A stretch of DNA of 64,000 bases from Folioceros fuciformis (taxonomy: Eukaryota > Anthocerotophyta > Anthocerotopsida > Anthocerotales): assembly GCA_049999805.1 (NCBI GenBank), contig JBNGIO010006220.1, positions 84,582-148,581 of the forward strand, read 5' to 3'. Under the pieces are notes generated by a model. The model did not search any database and was not told the origin of the DNA. It saw only the letters and a list, made by a program, of their open reading frames with translations. Shown here in pieces: positions 22,403-33,970 of this stretch; position 1 is the stretch's first letter; the number at the start of each line of letters is the position of its first letter. A program made the translations under genes and the position numbers.

Positions 22403-22742
22403 ATCTTCCAAGCCCTGCAGGAGTTGGACGGCCTCGAGTCCCACCATGCCGCTTCCGAATATTCCCACCAAGACCGGGGAAGTATGTACGCACAGCCCGA
22501 GCAAGTAGACCAGGGTAGACTATTTTCAAAAAGAGGACCCCGGCGAGGAGAGCAGGAGGAGGATGAGGAGCAGGAGCAGGCCGCGGGAATCCGCACATTG
22601 AGTCCTTCAAGACACATTGAATGTCAGATCAACCTGAACCACATACAATATCCGTTGCGTAGCGGATCGTGAGTGTTCGCCGTGGCCCGGGTGGCGGAGG
22701 CAAAGGCAAAGGCAGAGCCGCACCGGCAACCCCCACGTATAC

Positions 22743-22842
22743 NNNNNNNNNNNNNNNNNNNNNNNNNNNNNNNNNNNNNNNNNNNNNNNNNNNNNNNNNN
22801 NNNNNNNNNNNNNNNNNNNNNNNNNNNNNNNNNNNNNNNNNN
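22743..22842. other. Assembly gap (100 N)
   Basis: Exactly 100 N, the conventional size for a gap of unknown length. Sequence on either side may not be truly adjacent. Confidence 0.99.
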
Positions 22843-24437
22843 ATTCTAAACAATGTCGTCCTACGACCCCCGCCCGAGTCCGCCTCTCCTCTCCTCTCCT
22901 CTCCTCTCAGGCTACTCCCGACCGCTTATTTTTCTCTCGCGCCCTTGGCCATTCCCTTGCTCTCTTTTGTGCGCGCGCCGAGCGCAGAGCGCCAACCGGA
23001 CAACGGCACACCCGGACCAGTCTCGGCATTATCATGGCTGGCTGGCTGGCTGCGCCTCGACTCTTCGTTTTTCACAAAACGTCCAGAAAGCGTCATTCCA
23101 ATAACCGTCATTCCATTTCTTGCACCAAACGTGCCGGGCCCCGTGCCCCGTGCCCCTGCCCCTGCCCCTGCCCCTGTCCCTGCCGGTGCCTGTTGCCGTT
23201 CCTTGTAATCAACAAGTCCCCGCCCGCCCAGTCTCCGGGCATCTCCCTAACCCCACCTTCATACCACCATCCTCCCCGCTAAACCAAATTAGCGCACTCA
23301 AAAACTTGCTCCCTCTCTCTCATCCAATGCATCCAATTATGTAAAAAGCAGGTTGAGTCCAAGAGACGCCTTCCGTCATCATGCTCTGCTTCTACGTACA
23401 TACATAATGTACAGGCACAACCTTATCATGCCTCTTGAAATTTGATATTTATAAATATCTAAAACTATATTCTTTTTAGTCAACATTTACTTGTTCGTAA
23501 AGGAGAGCATAATCAATTTTTAAAAGTCCTAGGTACTTTTAATACATAGATGTAAGATTTTTATTTTATTTTTAAGATAAAAAATTCTCTTACTCCTGAT
23601 CTTTTTCTGAGTCGTCTCGTCTCTTCTTTTTAAGAAATTCTCAAGTTTCTCTTTTCAAAAAAAAAAAAAGAAGTGAATTTACATCTTCTCAGTGATTGGT
23701 TCTCCTTTTAGGTTGTTATACTCATAACGACAAACACAAGGTGACGACTTTTTGAAAGGTTTTCTAACTGTCGAGAGAGAGATGAGATATAAGACTACTA
23801 GGACACCTGATTGTTGTGGCTATAGGAGGAAATGAAACACATAGTTCGATAAATAAAACATATAGCTGTGATGTCAATACATGAAACATGTAGTTGTGAT
23901 GTCAATACATGATCTACATCAAATACAGTGACTTAGTGCTGCCTAATTATTGTTGCTGTTTGGAGACATGGGTCAATGTCTCCATTGACAGGTACACTAG
24001 AAATAAGCAGTATTTTTTTCCCCTATCGTAAAAAAGAAATGGGCAGAGTAGATCTCATGTGATGGCGGGCGGCGATGACTCCATGTCCTGGAGGTCCAGT
24101 CAGAATGCGAGCTCTTGGCCTTGGCCAACCCGTCACGACATCAGGCACAAATCCCCACGACCAAAAAGCTGACGGCCACGGGAACCGCCGGGATTCGGGA
24201 TAACCCACTCATCACTCCACTACCTATACGGCATTAAGCAAATACCCACCTAATCACTTCTTGGGACGAAAATATCGAAGAGAATAACGTACGGAACTTT
24301 GGGTCGAGATCACTTGCTCAGAAATACTTGAGCAGAATTTTAGACGGGTGGAAGGCATTTAAATTGAGCCATCCAAATGTAATGCAATTCGCTTTGTACA
24401 TACTACTGACTAAGTCTAAATCGAATACAAGGGATGC
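22843..24437. other. Intergenic, AT-rich in the second half
   Basis: Starts with CTCCT and CCCTG simple repeats (22880-23190), then turns AT-rich from about 23420. It contains a near-duplicate of about 23 bp (TAGTTGTGATGTCAATACATG and its copy) around 23865-23915. No gene seen. Confidence 0.5.
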
Positions 24438-27400
24438 TCAGGGATCGACGTCCACAGCCCCTGTGTAGATGGACTCCCTTCGTCTCTCCCGTATGGCACC
24501 CCTTAGCCAAGATGTGGCTTTTAGTGTCAGCATGGCATCACTGCTGGATCCTAGGCTTGGCCCAGTGACACTAGATCCCACAGCTGCATCCTCCAGTAGG
24601 GACCACGGGTCCACTTCTTGCTCTACAAGTGCTCCTTTGAAACTAGCTGCATCACCATCACCACCTGGTGCATCCCTGGTCTGAGTACCCATTTGGTTAG
24701 CTTGTCCAGCAAGATATCCAGATTGTAAGGAAGCCACAGTTGTCTGGGACAGTTCAGGGGGTCCTGCGAAAATCCTGCAATTGACAGGCGGCGTGCTAGA
24801 CATCACCGTCAACAGGTGAGGCGTGACTGTGGAAGACACCTGGTCCAACTCCACCTGCATCCTCTCAGCTACCTCTTGATCTAGGAGAGCTGATGGCATT
24901 CCGTGTGAGATGAAGTGTAGAACAGCTAACAGTCTATCAAACACCCATTCCCCTGCAGTAGCTGCTACGCCACAGGTTGCAGCTTCTGCTATCCATTCCC
25001 CGTCCGTTCCACTCACAGACCCATCACGCTGAGTAATGAAGGTCTGGTCTGGGGGCTCCTGCAATACACTAGAGTCAAGGAGCCGCAGCAGAACTGGTGT
25101 TAGTATTGCCTGAATGTTGCGAGCCATCTGCTCCCTGTCAGAGTAGATGATGGGCAGCAAAGGCATGAGGAATTGAAGCCGCAACCAAACCGAAGCCTGT
25201 ATTGCTGCGGCATACAGAGGCTGAGATTCTGAGCTGGGTGGCAATGATTTCCGCCCTACACCTGGGCTGCCATTGTCTAACCATCCCATGGACCCTCGCT
25301 GTTGAACCAAGCCTTTATGGTTGAAGTTGTCAGAAGTAATATATGTTGCAACATGGCGCCCATTCATACGAGAAAGATGCTGCTCCAGATTGGTCAATTG
25401 TTTTGCCAGCTCGATACCAAATCCACAGCAAGCATCTACACTGCTCCGCACTAGGCATGGCAACACCATCTCCACCAATGCCTTCTCGATGACATACTGT
25501 CGGTTCAAACTTTGGGATTCCATCTTGAACTCCCTTCTTTTGAAACCAGAGCAGTCAGCGGACTTGGCATTAGCAGATAGATTCTCACAACTAGAACCCT
25601 TCCTTCCAAAGGGTAGACACCTTGACACATTCATACCTTGGTGACCAGATGAGAAACCTTGACGATGAGCATAGTTGTCAAGCACCTGCCTCAGACTTTT
25701 CCGACCAAATAGCATGTCACTGCCTTCTAGAACCCATTTCACTTGCAAAATCAGGTATTCCTCGAATGCTTGCCCAAGGAAATGGAGAACCTCGGAGTAC
25801 ATGGCTGCAGCATCAGGTCGTACTAGCAGTCTTGTAAGGACAATCTCAGTAAATGTCTTTTCGCACTCCGTGAGCTGCCGGGATTCTTGTGGTGCAAACG
25901 CAGCTTCCAGAGCCTGCACGGCGGTGACATTCGCATTTTCAAGTTTCTCAAGTATGACCTGCTCATTCAGAAGCAAACGGAGCTCCACCCACTGCCAATG
26001 AAATGTTGCTGGGTGAAGATTATCAAGAACTTTCACTAGCTCCTCAGTGTTCTTGTATACATCCATCTGACGCAGGCATTTATGATCACCGGAACCTGGA
26101 TTGCATGTCTTCTCACCAGTGGGGGGAACCCAACAATCTGACACCTTCTTCTCCAAGATGGCATACAAGAACACACGTGCTCGAAGAGGAACCAGTGCCA
26201 TCAGTTTAGAAGACACATCCAGTCCTTGATTATCAAGGGAGGCTGCATGCTGTGTTTCTTCGGTGTCAACTGACAGCAGGTTATACAACGCTTCAGTGTC
26301 AGAGAAACAGACATCCCTGAAAGGATGATGAGCAACCACATCATTGGCAGCTAACAGAGCTGCTTGCAATATACTTTCATCCCGATTGTGAGCATGGAAG
26401 TATCTCCCTTGCTTCTGCAAAGCAATGGAGAAGAGAGTGTAAGCTGATGGCAGCACAGCCGAAAGCGGAAGAGACCTCTGAAGGTGAGCAAGGCTAAGAC
26501 TGTTCGATTCACCCAGCAAAGCATTGATGAGGCCTGCTGACACCGATCTACAATTCCCGATCAACACCCGAAACCAGTAAAGATTTGCTTCCGCTGCCTT
26601 GTTGAGAGCATTCCCACCAACAGAAGTCCGGCCCGTGCCATGGATATTTACAGAGCCTCGAAAGGAAAGCTGCAAAGCCTCCAAACCCTCTTTGATCCTC
26701 AACAATGACACAACCCTTTCAAGTGATACATTCCCCTGTACAACCACACCTATGACAAAAGCTGCAACAGCTGCAACAGTCGTGACTGCAGGTCGTCCCA
26801 GAACAGTCATACAGGAAGCCATGGCAGAATCGTTGCCAAGACTCGAAGGTATATCACAAGTATCTGAGCTTGATAGGACTTGCATGCGAGAGAAACGGCT
26901 CAGAGTACTGGAAATAACGGAGACAGCTTCAGATGCAAGGGCAACCTCCAGCAGTCTGCTCTGATGATCTCCAAACACCTCTTTCAGAATGCTGATACAG
27001 TGAATATGCATTTGTAGGACATATCGTGCACAATATACACAGGGACCCAGGCCAGAAGAAGCACCTGGCAAAACAGGGGTACCTACAAATGCATTGAAAA
27101 CACTACCCACGGCCGTAGGCACATTCACAACGACAGCAGCAACTGCGGCAGCAAGAAGACTGGGGTCTACAGGAGAGCCCCCGCTTTGTCTTATTGCTTC
27201 AACCAGGCCTGAGACAGCCCTTTGAGCAGTCTGCATGATGCCATCCAATGCATCCCTGTCCCCATCCCTTAACTGACCTGGCCCAGAAACGTCTTTTGCT
27301 CTTGCTATTAGACGATGAGTCATATCTCCCAAATGCCGCTGCACTGTCTCCTTCATGTGAGTCCCTGTTCGACCTAAACGGCCAGTCAATCTCATATACA

Positions 27401-30400
27401 CTGGGTCATCATGCTTGTCATCAGTGTCAGAAGCGCCCCTTCCATGGATACCGAATCCACCATCAGGGTCTGCTGCCTTTAAAGCTTCAAGTTCTGCCTG
27501 AAGCTGCTTATCACTACCCGAACCCCTCCATCCAGTTTCCCAGCTTTGTACACTTGCCAGGTTCCCATACTTCTTCATGATAGCCCACACATGAGACAAC
27601 ACTCCACGGCAGCTCGACTTGGCAGCTGTTGCTTTCGCAAGCATCTTTGCAGCACATTGCATCCCTGTTGTCAGAACTGAAGGCAGAAGATCCATAGCAG
27701 CTACAGCTGTGTCAAACCTCCTGATATAACACATAATCGTTACTTCTCCGAGTTGCCTGACTTGTTCACCCTTGTTGGTTGGCAGCTTTGTACCATTTCT
27801 GTTGTTCATTCCCCTGGCTGAAGCTCGCTGTAGGGAAATGACCGAAAGAAGCCACAGCAGGAGTTCCAGAAGCACACGCAGATCATTTGTCATATGAAGC
27901 AAGTAAACGATGGCTTTAAACTGCTCATCATCCATTTGCCATCCATTTTCACTGCCTACATCAACCAGGCCAGTTGAGGCAATCAAACTTCGACCTGCAG
28001 TACCATTACCATCAGAACTTGTGGAAGGCTTCTTACCTAGATTCCTACGGATGGCTTGAGTGAGCCAATGTGCAAGCTCCAATCTGTCACTAAGGTGGAG
28101 ATCTTTTACTGCAGCCCCTAACATACAAAGATCATTGACTGTGTTCCCCTTCTGGAGATCGTGGGACAAATTTCCTGATGAACCCAAACCATGAACATCA
28201 AGGCTATGGTCCTGGCTGTCCTCAGGACATGAGGAAACTGGCAGACAGGAGCCTTTTATGGTCCTATGTGCAGACAAGCTGCTCTGCGTGTCTTCAGGTG
28301 TTGCGGCTAATTGAGCAAGGCCCTGTGTTTTGCGTACCACTTTAGGTCTTCCTCTTGCACCTTGTTTCGCTGGTTGTTTCACAAAAGCCTCAACAGTGTT
28401 AACTTTCTGCGGCTGTTTAGACCACCAGTCTTCTTCCTTAAGTGCAGATTGAAGAACATGGTGATCAGCCTCCCTTCCATCTACCCCCTTTGCCCGTTTC
28501 GATCTTGAGCATCCCTCACATATTCCAGCAAAACTCCCATCATCAGCCATAACTGCAAAACCTGCTGGTGTTGATGGAATGGCTGGCTTTGAACAGTCTC
28601 TCCGACTAGCCCGTCTTGGCTTCAGTGCAACAGAAGAATCTGGTAGTCTCAGAAATGCACATATCCTCTGTTTCAACTCAGGCAAGCTGATGAACGAAAA
28701 GTGTCCAGTTGATCCCATCCCTCCCTCTGAGATCTTCTTCCTGAACGCCTTGTCATTATGATGAGCCTCATACATACTTTCTGTGCTTTCCTGTTGGCAC
28801 AGATGACACAATCGGTGCCGCAAGCCTCGATCTCGGACTCTCTTTCTTCGGCAGCTAAGGCCAAAAAGTGCTACCCGCCGCTCATTCCACGATGGAGCTC
28901 CTAGTTTTCCACGTATGGCATCCCTCTTATCACCACTATCAAATCGCCGGGAATCAAGATCCTCATACTTGGGTAGAAGACTTACAAGACGTCTGTGTCT
29001 TTGTGCTCTAGCATAATCTGCCTCTGTGTCAGACTTTTCTAAAATCCCATTTGTGACTAGCATCCTTACGTACGAGCCTGGACAGAAGAGACAAGCCCGA
29101 CCGAGCTCTGCCAATAGCAATTGAAGTCGCTCAGATCCCTTTCCTTTGCATCCGTCAAGCTGATCCAGCCAGGCCACGATCAGGTTGTGCGTGACTCTCG
29201 AGGTTTTCCGAGAAGCATGCTTGCCTGCAAGCACATTGCTCTGGACAGCATCACCAGCTAATAGCTTAACAGTGCTTAGCATTCCCTTACTAACTTTGTC
29301 CCGCTTCACAGGGCCCGCAGCAATGTTGGATGCAAAAGTTTCCACGTCCATTTCCCTTCCCTCACCAACCATCAGGCTGAGCACAGAGATTGCCAGATAG
29401 ATCCGAGACATGTCTGTAACTGCAAATGCCCCATCGAAGCTGCCGGAAACATCCCTATGTTCCCTAAAGCCAGAGACAGCCCATTCACACAAGGACATGA
29501 CTCCAGAAAGCTGTAATGGATCAATGGCACCGTATATACTCGGGGAGGAGGCGCAAAGACCAAACAGCCAGTCATCGGGCAGCGGGCCCCTGCTCTCACC
29601 AAACACTAGACATACAGCGCCAAGAACATCACCAGCAAGCAAGGCTTGATCTAACCCATGGAGAACCTTGCACTCATTCTTTTCCAAAAAGCCTGGCTTG
29701 ACTGCTTTCGAGAGAGCGGACGATCCCTTTGCAATAGCCTCACAAATGTCTGGAAAAAGCAGCTTATGAGGAACAAGGGATTTCTCAAGACTAGCGACGT
29801 TATCCAGGTGTGAACAAGCTGCTTGCGCCAGAGAAGCTGGTCTTGCTCTGTCAGATTCATGAAGCTTGCCAGGATCGATGGAGAGGATACCGGCATAAAA
29901 GTAGCCCTTAGGTTGACTCACAGACGAGTTGGTTTTGAGGAGTGGTAAGCAGTCAAGAGCAGTAGAGACAGGTGGAAGAGCCGTAAGAAAATAGCGAGCC
30001 ACTTCAACCAAAGATTTTTTCAGATAGAGAAGCCTGGGCTGGTCAGGTAATTGAAGGGGAGAGCCAGCAGAGGAAATCCTTTGCAGCCAGTGAGCACAGA
30101 GTCTGACAAAAGTATGAACCTGAGATTGAGGAGCAGAGAGTCCGTCTAGAAGAAAAAGTGCCATGGGTAATAACAACTCCAAAGCCTTGAAGGACTCCCG
30201 CTCACTCAATTGCTTCAAAGTGAACTCAATCAAAGTGGCCCTGTTGAGCAGCCCCTGAGCACAGTGCCACTGGGTTAGGCACATGACAAACTGCCACACA
30301 GCCGTCAATCCATGCTGGCCGACAGCATCATTCAACTTCCGGAAAGAATCATAACCCAACTGCTTCTTCTGAGCACTCCTAGTACCCTGACCTCCTCTGG

Positions 30401-31109
30401 TAACATTCGAATCGCCACCGGCACAAATGGCCGACACCAGCGAGTCTGCCAGCTCCAGTATCTCCTTGGTCCAGGATTCGGTGCACTTCCCCGGCCACTT
30501 ATCCGAGCCGGCCGGCCCGGACGTGTGGCGTATGAGATTGAGGAAAATGACCCTGATGCACCAAGTCGCTCGAACAAGAGGGAAATTCCGGCCGGCAGCA
30601 AGCTCCAGCAGATCGTGCAAATGGACACCCGTAGGCACATGGTCCGACATCACCCTCAACCTCTTGTTCTGCACCAAGTCATCCAGCCACCTCCTGCGAA
30701 AATCATCCGCGTTCAAGCGCTGCTCTGGGAACACCCCGGGCTTATGGAGCATCGGACCCGACAAGGCCACCCCATACACCTGCCCAATCTTCAATTTCCG
30801 CACCAGGCACACGTTAACAGCACGGAGGCGCTTGTGAATGGCCTCCTTGTAACGGCACAGATTCTGCTTCGTCCATGTACTCTGCTGAGCCAGCGTGAAG
30901 GTGGCTTCCCTCTGCTCGTCCACACCCTCGACGACTTCCTTGTACCCATGCTGACAGGTTTCACGACTCAAGGATTCCTCGGCTGAGCCGCTCGACTGCG
31001 GGAAGTAATCAGGCGGCCCGAGCGTGCCACTCAGGGGCTCCCTACTGCAGAAGAGGGTATAAGGAGCCAACCTGTGCTCCGCCTTGTCGGGAGTCGCTGA
31101 CTTCAGCAT
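24438..31109 (-). CDS. MED12: Mediator complex subunit 12, single-exon gene
   Basis: A frame of 2,223 codons without interruption from the ATG at 31109 to the TGA at 24438. MED12 belongs to the CDK8 kinase module of Mediator (with MED13, CDK8 and cyclin C) and mostly represses transcription; the Arabidopsis gene is also called CRYPTIC PRECOCIOUS/CENTER CITY. The N-terminus matches plant MED12: APYTLFCSREPLSGTLGPPDY (residues 15-35), KEAIHKRLRAVN (88-99), GQVYGVALSGPMLHKPGVFPEQR (109-131) and DHVPTGVHLHDLLE (156-169), the Med12 domain. The LCEWAV box lies at 540-545. The rest is long and helical with Cys/Arg-rich insertions around residues 740-870. The length matches plant MED12 (about 2,200). 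Plant MED12 genes are normally split by many introns; this copy has none. An extra 5' exon cannot be excluded. Confidence 0.95.
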   Translation of the reverse strand: MLKSATPDKAEHRLAPYTLFCSREPLSGTLGPPDYFPQSSGSAEESLSRETCQHGYKEVVEGVDEQREATFTLAQQSTWTKQNLCRYKEAIHKRLRAVNVCLVRKLKIGQVYGVALSGPMLHKPGVFPEQRLNADDFRRRWLDDLVQNKRLRVMSDHVPTGVHLHDLLELAAGRNFPLVRATWCIRVIFLNLIRHTSGPAGSDKWPGKCTESWTKEILELADSLVSAICAGGDSNVTRGGQGTRSAQKKQLGYDSFRKLNDAVGQHGLTAVWQFVMCLTQWHCAQGLLNRATLIEFTLKQLSERESFKALELLLPMALFLLDGLSAPQSQVHTFVRLCAHWLQRISSAGSPLQLPDQPRLLYLKKSLVEVARYFLTALPPVSTALDCLPLLKTNSSVSQPKGYFYAGILSIDPGKLHESDRARPASLAQAACSHLDNVASLEKSLVPHKLLFPDICEAIAKGSSALSKAVKPGFLEKNECKVLHGLDQALLAGDVLGAVCLVFGESRGPLPDDWLFGLCASSPSIYGAIDPLQLSGVMSLCEWAVSGFREHRDVSGSFDGAFAVTDMSRIYLAISVLSLMVGEGREMDVETFASNIAAGPVKRDKVSKGMLSTVKLLAGDAVQSNVLAGKHASRKTSRVTHNLIVAWLDQLDGCKGKGSERLQLLLAELGRACLFCPGSYVRMLVTNGILEKSDTEADYARAQRHRRLVSLLPKYEDLDSRRFDSGDKRDAIRGKLGAPSWNERRVALFGLSCRRKRVRDRGLRHRLCHLCQQESTESMYEAHHNDKAFRKKISEGGMGSTGHFSFISLPELKQRICAFLRLPDSSVALKPRRASRRDCSKPAIPSTPAGFAVMADDGSFAGICEGCSRSKRAKGVDGREADHHVLQSALKEEDWWSKQPQKVNTVEAFVKQPAKQGARGRPKVVRKTQGLAQLAATPEDTQSSLSAHRTIKGSCLPVSSCPEDSQDHSLDVHGLGSSGNLSHDLQKGNTVNDLCMLGAAVKDLHLSDRLELAHWLTQAIRRNLGKKPSTSSDGNGTAGRSLIASTGLVDVGSENGWQMDDEQFKAIVYLLHMTNDLRVLLELLLWLLSVISLQRASARGMNNRNGTKLPTNKGEQVRQLGEVTIMCYIRRFDTAVAAMDLLPSVLTTGMQCAAKMLAKATAAKSSCRGVLSHVWAIMKKYGNLASVQSWETGWRGSGSDKQLQAELEALKAADPDGGFGIHGRGASDTDDKHDDPVYMRLTGRLGRTGTHMKETVQRHLGDMTHRLIARAKDVSGPGQLRDGDRDALDGIMQTAQRAVSGLVEAIRQSGGSPVDPSLLAAAVAAVVVNVPTAVGSVFNAFVGTPVLPGASSGLGPCVYCARYVLQMHIHCISILKEVFGDHQSRLLEVALASEAVSVISSTLSRFSRMQVLSSSDTCDIPSSLGNDSAMASCMTVLGRPAVTTVAAVAAFVIGVVVQGNVSLERVVSLLRIKEGLEALQLSFRGSVNIHGTGRTSVGGNALNKAAEANLYWFRVLIGNCRSVSAGLINALLGESNSLSLAHLQRSLPLSAVLPSAYTLFSIALQKQGRYFHAHNRDESILQAALLAANDVVAHHPFRDVCFSDTEALYNLLSVDTEETQHAASLDNQGLDVSSKLMALVPLRARVFLYAILEKKVSDCWVPPTGEKTCNPGSGDHKCLRQMDVYKNTEELVKVLDNLHPATFHWQWVELRLLLNEQVILEKLENANVTAVQALEAAFAPQESRQLTECEKTFTEIVLTRLLVRPDAAAMYSEVLHFLGQAFEEYLILQVKWVLEGSDMLFGRKSLRQVLDNYAHRQGFSSGHQGMNVSRCLPFGRKGSSCENLSANAKSADCSGFKRREFKMESQSLNRQYVIEKALVEMVLPCLVRSSVDACCGFGIELAKQLTNLEQHLSRMNGRHVATYITSDNFNHKGLVQQRGSMGWLDNGSPGVGRKSLPPSSESQPLYAAAIQASVWLRLQFLMPLLPIIYSDREQMARNIQAILTPVLLRLLDSSVLQEPPDQTFITQRDGSVSGTDGEWIAEAATCGVAATAGEWVFDRLLAVLHFISHGMPSALLDQEVAERMQVELDQVSSTVTPHLLTVMSSTPPVNCRIFAGPPELSQTTVASLQSGYLAGQANQMGTQTRDAPGGDGDAASFKGALVEQEVDPWSLLEDAAVGSSVTGPSLGSSSDAMLTLKATSWLRGAIRERRRESIYTGAVDVDP

Positions 31110-31401
31110 GTTCCCAACCCCTTTGCTTCTGTTTTTGCAACACCATCCACGCAGCGGCGTAGCCGACCCCGCGCAGGGATGCGATGGAGGATTGGAGCTC
31201 AGCTACCCGACTCCCTTTGCCTGCACCACTCCGAACTCCTCAGCTAACGGCATGTAATACACACTACACATCGGCTGTAGAGAGTACCTAGTAACTGACG
31301 AACCAAAACATGCCCACATCGGGCTCCGGTTCCAGATCTGGGCTCCAGTCCCGGTCCCGGTCCCCGGTCCCCGGGAGCCTTTCACGAGCCAAGTCATCAA
31401 G

Positions 31402-31432
<31 letters not shown>

Positions 31433-33970
31433 CGTACGTATGTCTGTGTACAGTACAAACATACCCACACCTGTTACAAAACTGGCCCATTTTATTGCCC
31501 TTACCCCTCGGAGGGGTAACAACGAGCGGTGACTCGGACAATATGTATGTACAAGCCCATTCTTGATTATTACGTGAAACATCTTGTTTAACCCATTATC
31601 CTGCGCTTCTTGTTTCAGGCCCCCTAAAGCCAGAGCCAGCCCAGGAGTCTTCCATTGTGCGCACTTGTACATGAATCTACCTAACCGGTCATTGTAACAG
31701 CAGTACCATTTAACAGATTTAACTACAAATACGACAACATTCGTTTTTGCCTTCCAGGCCTAGGCCCAGGAGCAACAACAAGACATTTGTAGAGTGCAAG
31801 ACAAGGCAGGTGGTCTCTGTTCCACTCTGCCTAGTTGCTTACAAAGTGGCCAAATTTGCCTCACCCTTTCTTTTTCTGGCTCCCCTGCTTCTCCTTCCCT
31901 TACTCCCCGCTCATCCCGAGTCTGTCCCCGGAGCCCGTCCTGTACCGGCTGCAATCCATACACACAGGATCGTGGCAGTGCTGGACTCCACGCGTCCTCC
32001 CCCGCATTTGGCTTCGGACATGGTGTTGCGATTGCGAGGGAATAATGTGCGAGAGTGGGAAACTTCCTTCATTGGGAATATTGTTGACAGCGAGGCGCTT
32101 GGTCCGGCTGTGATGAGCTGAGGTTTGGATGGGATATACATACACTGCTTTTATGCTTGCTATGCTGCTACAGGGAGTACAGTTCGCTCTGTGAAGGCGG
32201 GACGTGGTCGACTCTGATGGCTGCCTGCATGTCGTTTGGCAGAGTGCGCAGCTTGAGGCCCTTTCGCATCGGGAGGTCGGAATTGGCCGTTTGGTGGCTT
32301 ATTCGCATTGAGGGATTGGGAGCTCGGTTGGGGTTGTGGTTTTGTATGCTCCTTTCCGTCTCGCACCTGGATTGCTCTCCGGAAGTGTGGAAGGAGGCCT
32401 CGAATTTTGCAAGCTGATGTGTCTGCAGCTGCCGATATCGCTGTTGAAAAGAGAATTTGAGCGACTGAGTGAGTCGAGATCGATTTGCTGGTGATGCGTG
32501 GCTAAATGCGGTTAGTTCTGTGAAAGAGGATGACTGCTGGTTGGTGATTGCAAGGAGTTGCGACAGACCGTGGAATAACCGGTCCGACAGAGGCCGTTTT
32601 TAGTATCACTGGCAGATCGGCACTGACGTATGTACGGAAAAGCACGGTGATCTGCAAACGTGTCTTTGGATTTCGGGACTTTGTCATGGTTAGAGATACT
32701 GTATGCGGAGAAGTGAGGTCCAGAGAGTGCATGGAAGTGGAGCCAGGGCATGTGAACAATTCCATTGACAAAGTTTCATACAAACTTGGCCGGAACTGAA
32801 TTCGAAGATGCCCGGGTTTGTCAAGAGGATTGCACGCGAATCATTCCTCGTCTTCCTCTCTTTCGGGATATACAGGATCTGGCACTAATCGACGCTCTGC
32901 GGTTAGGACACGCTCTAATTCGGAGGTTGTCAACCTGGGACGTACAGCTCCGCAAGGTAGCTGCCAGAAATCACATGCTTAAATCATCTCTAGCCTGGCA
33001 TTCAAAGGTGTGAACTTTGCACGATACAGCCACCTGCCTTTACATGTACACAAATGAGTTATAGGGATGGTTTGGCGAAGTCCCTGTATAACAAGGGCTT
33101 TGTCCTAGTTGTTTTGCGATGAGCTGTCATCGGCTGCTGGTGTGACTTCATTGTTGCGCATTGACAAGCAAACTGTTTCAACAAGTCCGGAAGAATCTCT
33201 ACTGCTTGTGGTGCCAAGACTCTCGAGATGCTTGGTGGTCGAGAGATTTTCCCAGATGATGAATGAGAACAATCGCCACAGGACTGGGCAGATGGATCTC
33301 CCATATCATCCATAATTTGAAGGCCTCCGCGTGAACTATTTTCAGAAGTGTTCCTCCTAGTACGCATCCACTACTGCAAGCCTTGCACCTACTGGCGACA
33401 ACATGCAAGTTCTAGGTTTGGACTGTTTGTTTTGGAAGGGATGCTACTTGAGGTGCTAAAAAATGTACCCACGGCGTACTTCATTCTTTATCTGGCAGTT
33501 TGTGAGCTGATGTTTCTTTCAATGTAACGGCTGTTGGATCTCCTGTAGAATTGAATGACATGCTATGACGGGTGAGGATTGGTGTCTACTCCCATTTGTG
33601 AGCTGTTTCCTCGTTGAGAGATTCTTATATCAGGTACTCTCGCACAAGGGAGCGGGAGAGGGAACTACTACTCTAAGATCCTGATGCGCGTGGGGGTGGA
33701 TCAGTCCCGAGGTGGTAGAGGCTGGATCAGCCAAAGTGTTGGCAATTTTTGAGGCGGTGAGAAGAGGGCATGGTCGGAAGGAGCCCTCTGCTCCTCACAA
33801 AACAAGGTTTTCCTGTGAAGCAATTGTAGATTTCTGCGCAGCATCAGGAGAGGACACAAAAAGTGCATTATTGAGAAATAAAGAACACTTCATTGATAGG
33901 GAGATGTTCAGGTTGGGGATTCGCAATGCCTCTTCCGTTTGTGTCAGAACTTTTCGTTCAGTCCGAACTG
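31110..33970. other. Intergenic between MED12 and TPR-SET gene
   Basis: 2.9 kb including the MED12 promoter (the first few hundred bases) and the 3' side of the TPR-SET gene. A (GTAT)n microsatellite lies at 31403-31440. Frames such as 31747-32121 and 32765-33013 (+) have no recognisable domain or clear splice partners. I support no gene, though a non-coding transcript is possible. Confidence 0.5.
31403..31440. repeat. (GTAT)n microsatellite
   Basis: About seven GTAT units followed by GTAC units. It is the same tetranucleotide family, in complement, as the array at 22097-22138. Confidence 0.95.

Larger units (their letters stand above)
20202..22742. other. Simple-repeat-rich intergenic DNA
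   Basis: Likely includes the 3' UTR of the PHD gene. It contains GGCCT-type pentamer clusters at 20281-20312, 20496-20551 and 20856-20904, CTG/GTT triplets at 21277-21310, a (CATA)n microsatellite at 22097-22138 and a short CCCTAA array at 22378-22402. Frames up to 239 codons exist on both strands but are compositional artefacts (Ala/Arg/Pro-rich, no domains). I support no gene. Confidence 0.55.

Noticed and set aside
32765-33013. 82-codon plus-strand frame with even composition
   Set aside because: No homology recognised, no neighbouring exons with good splice sites; left as unannotated DNA.
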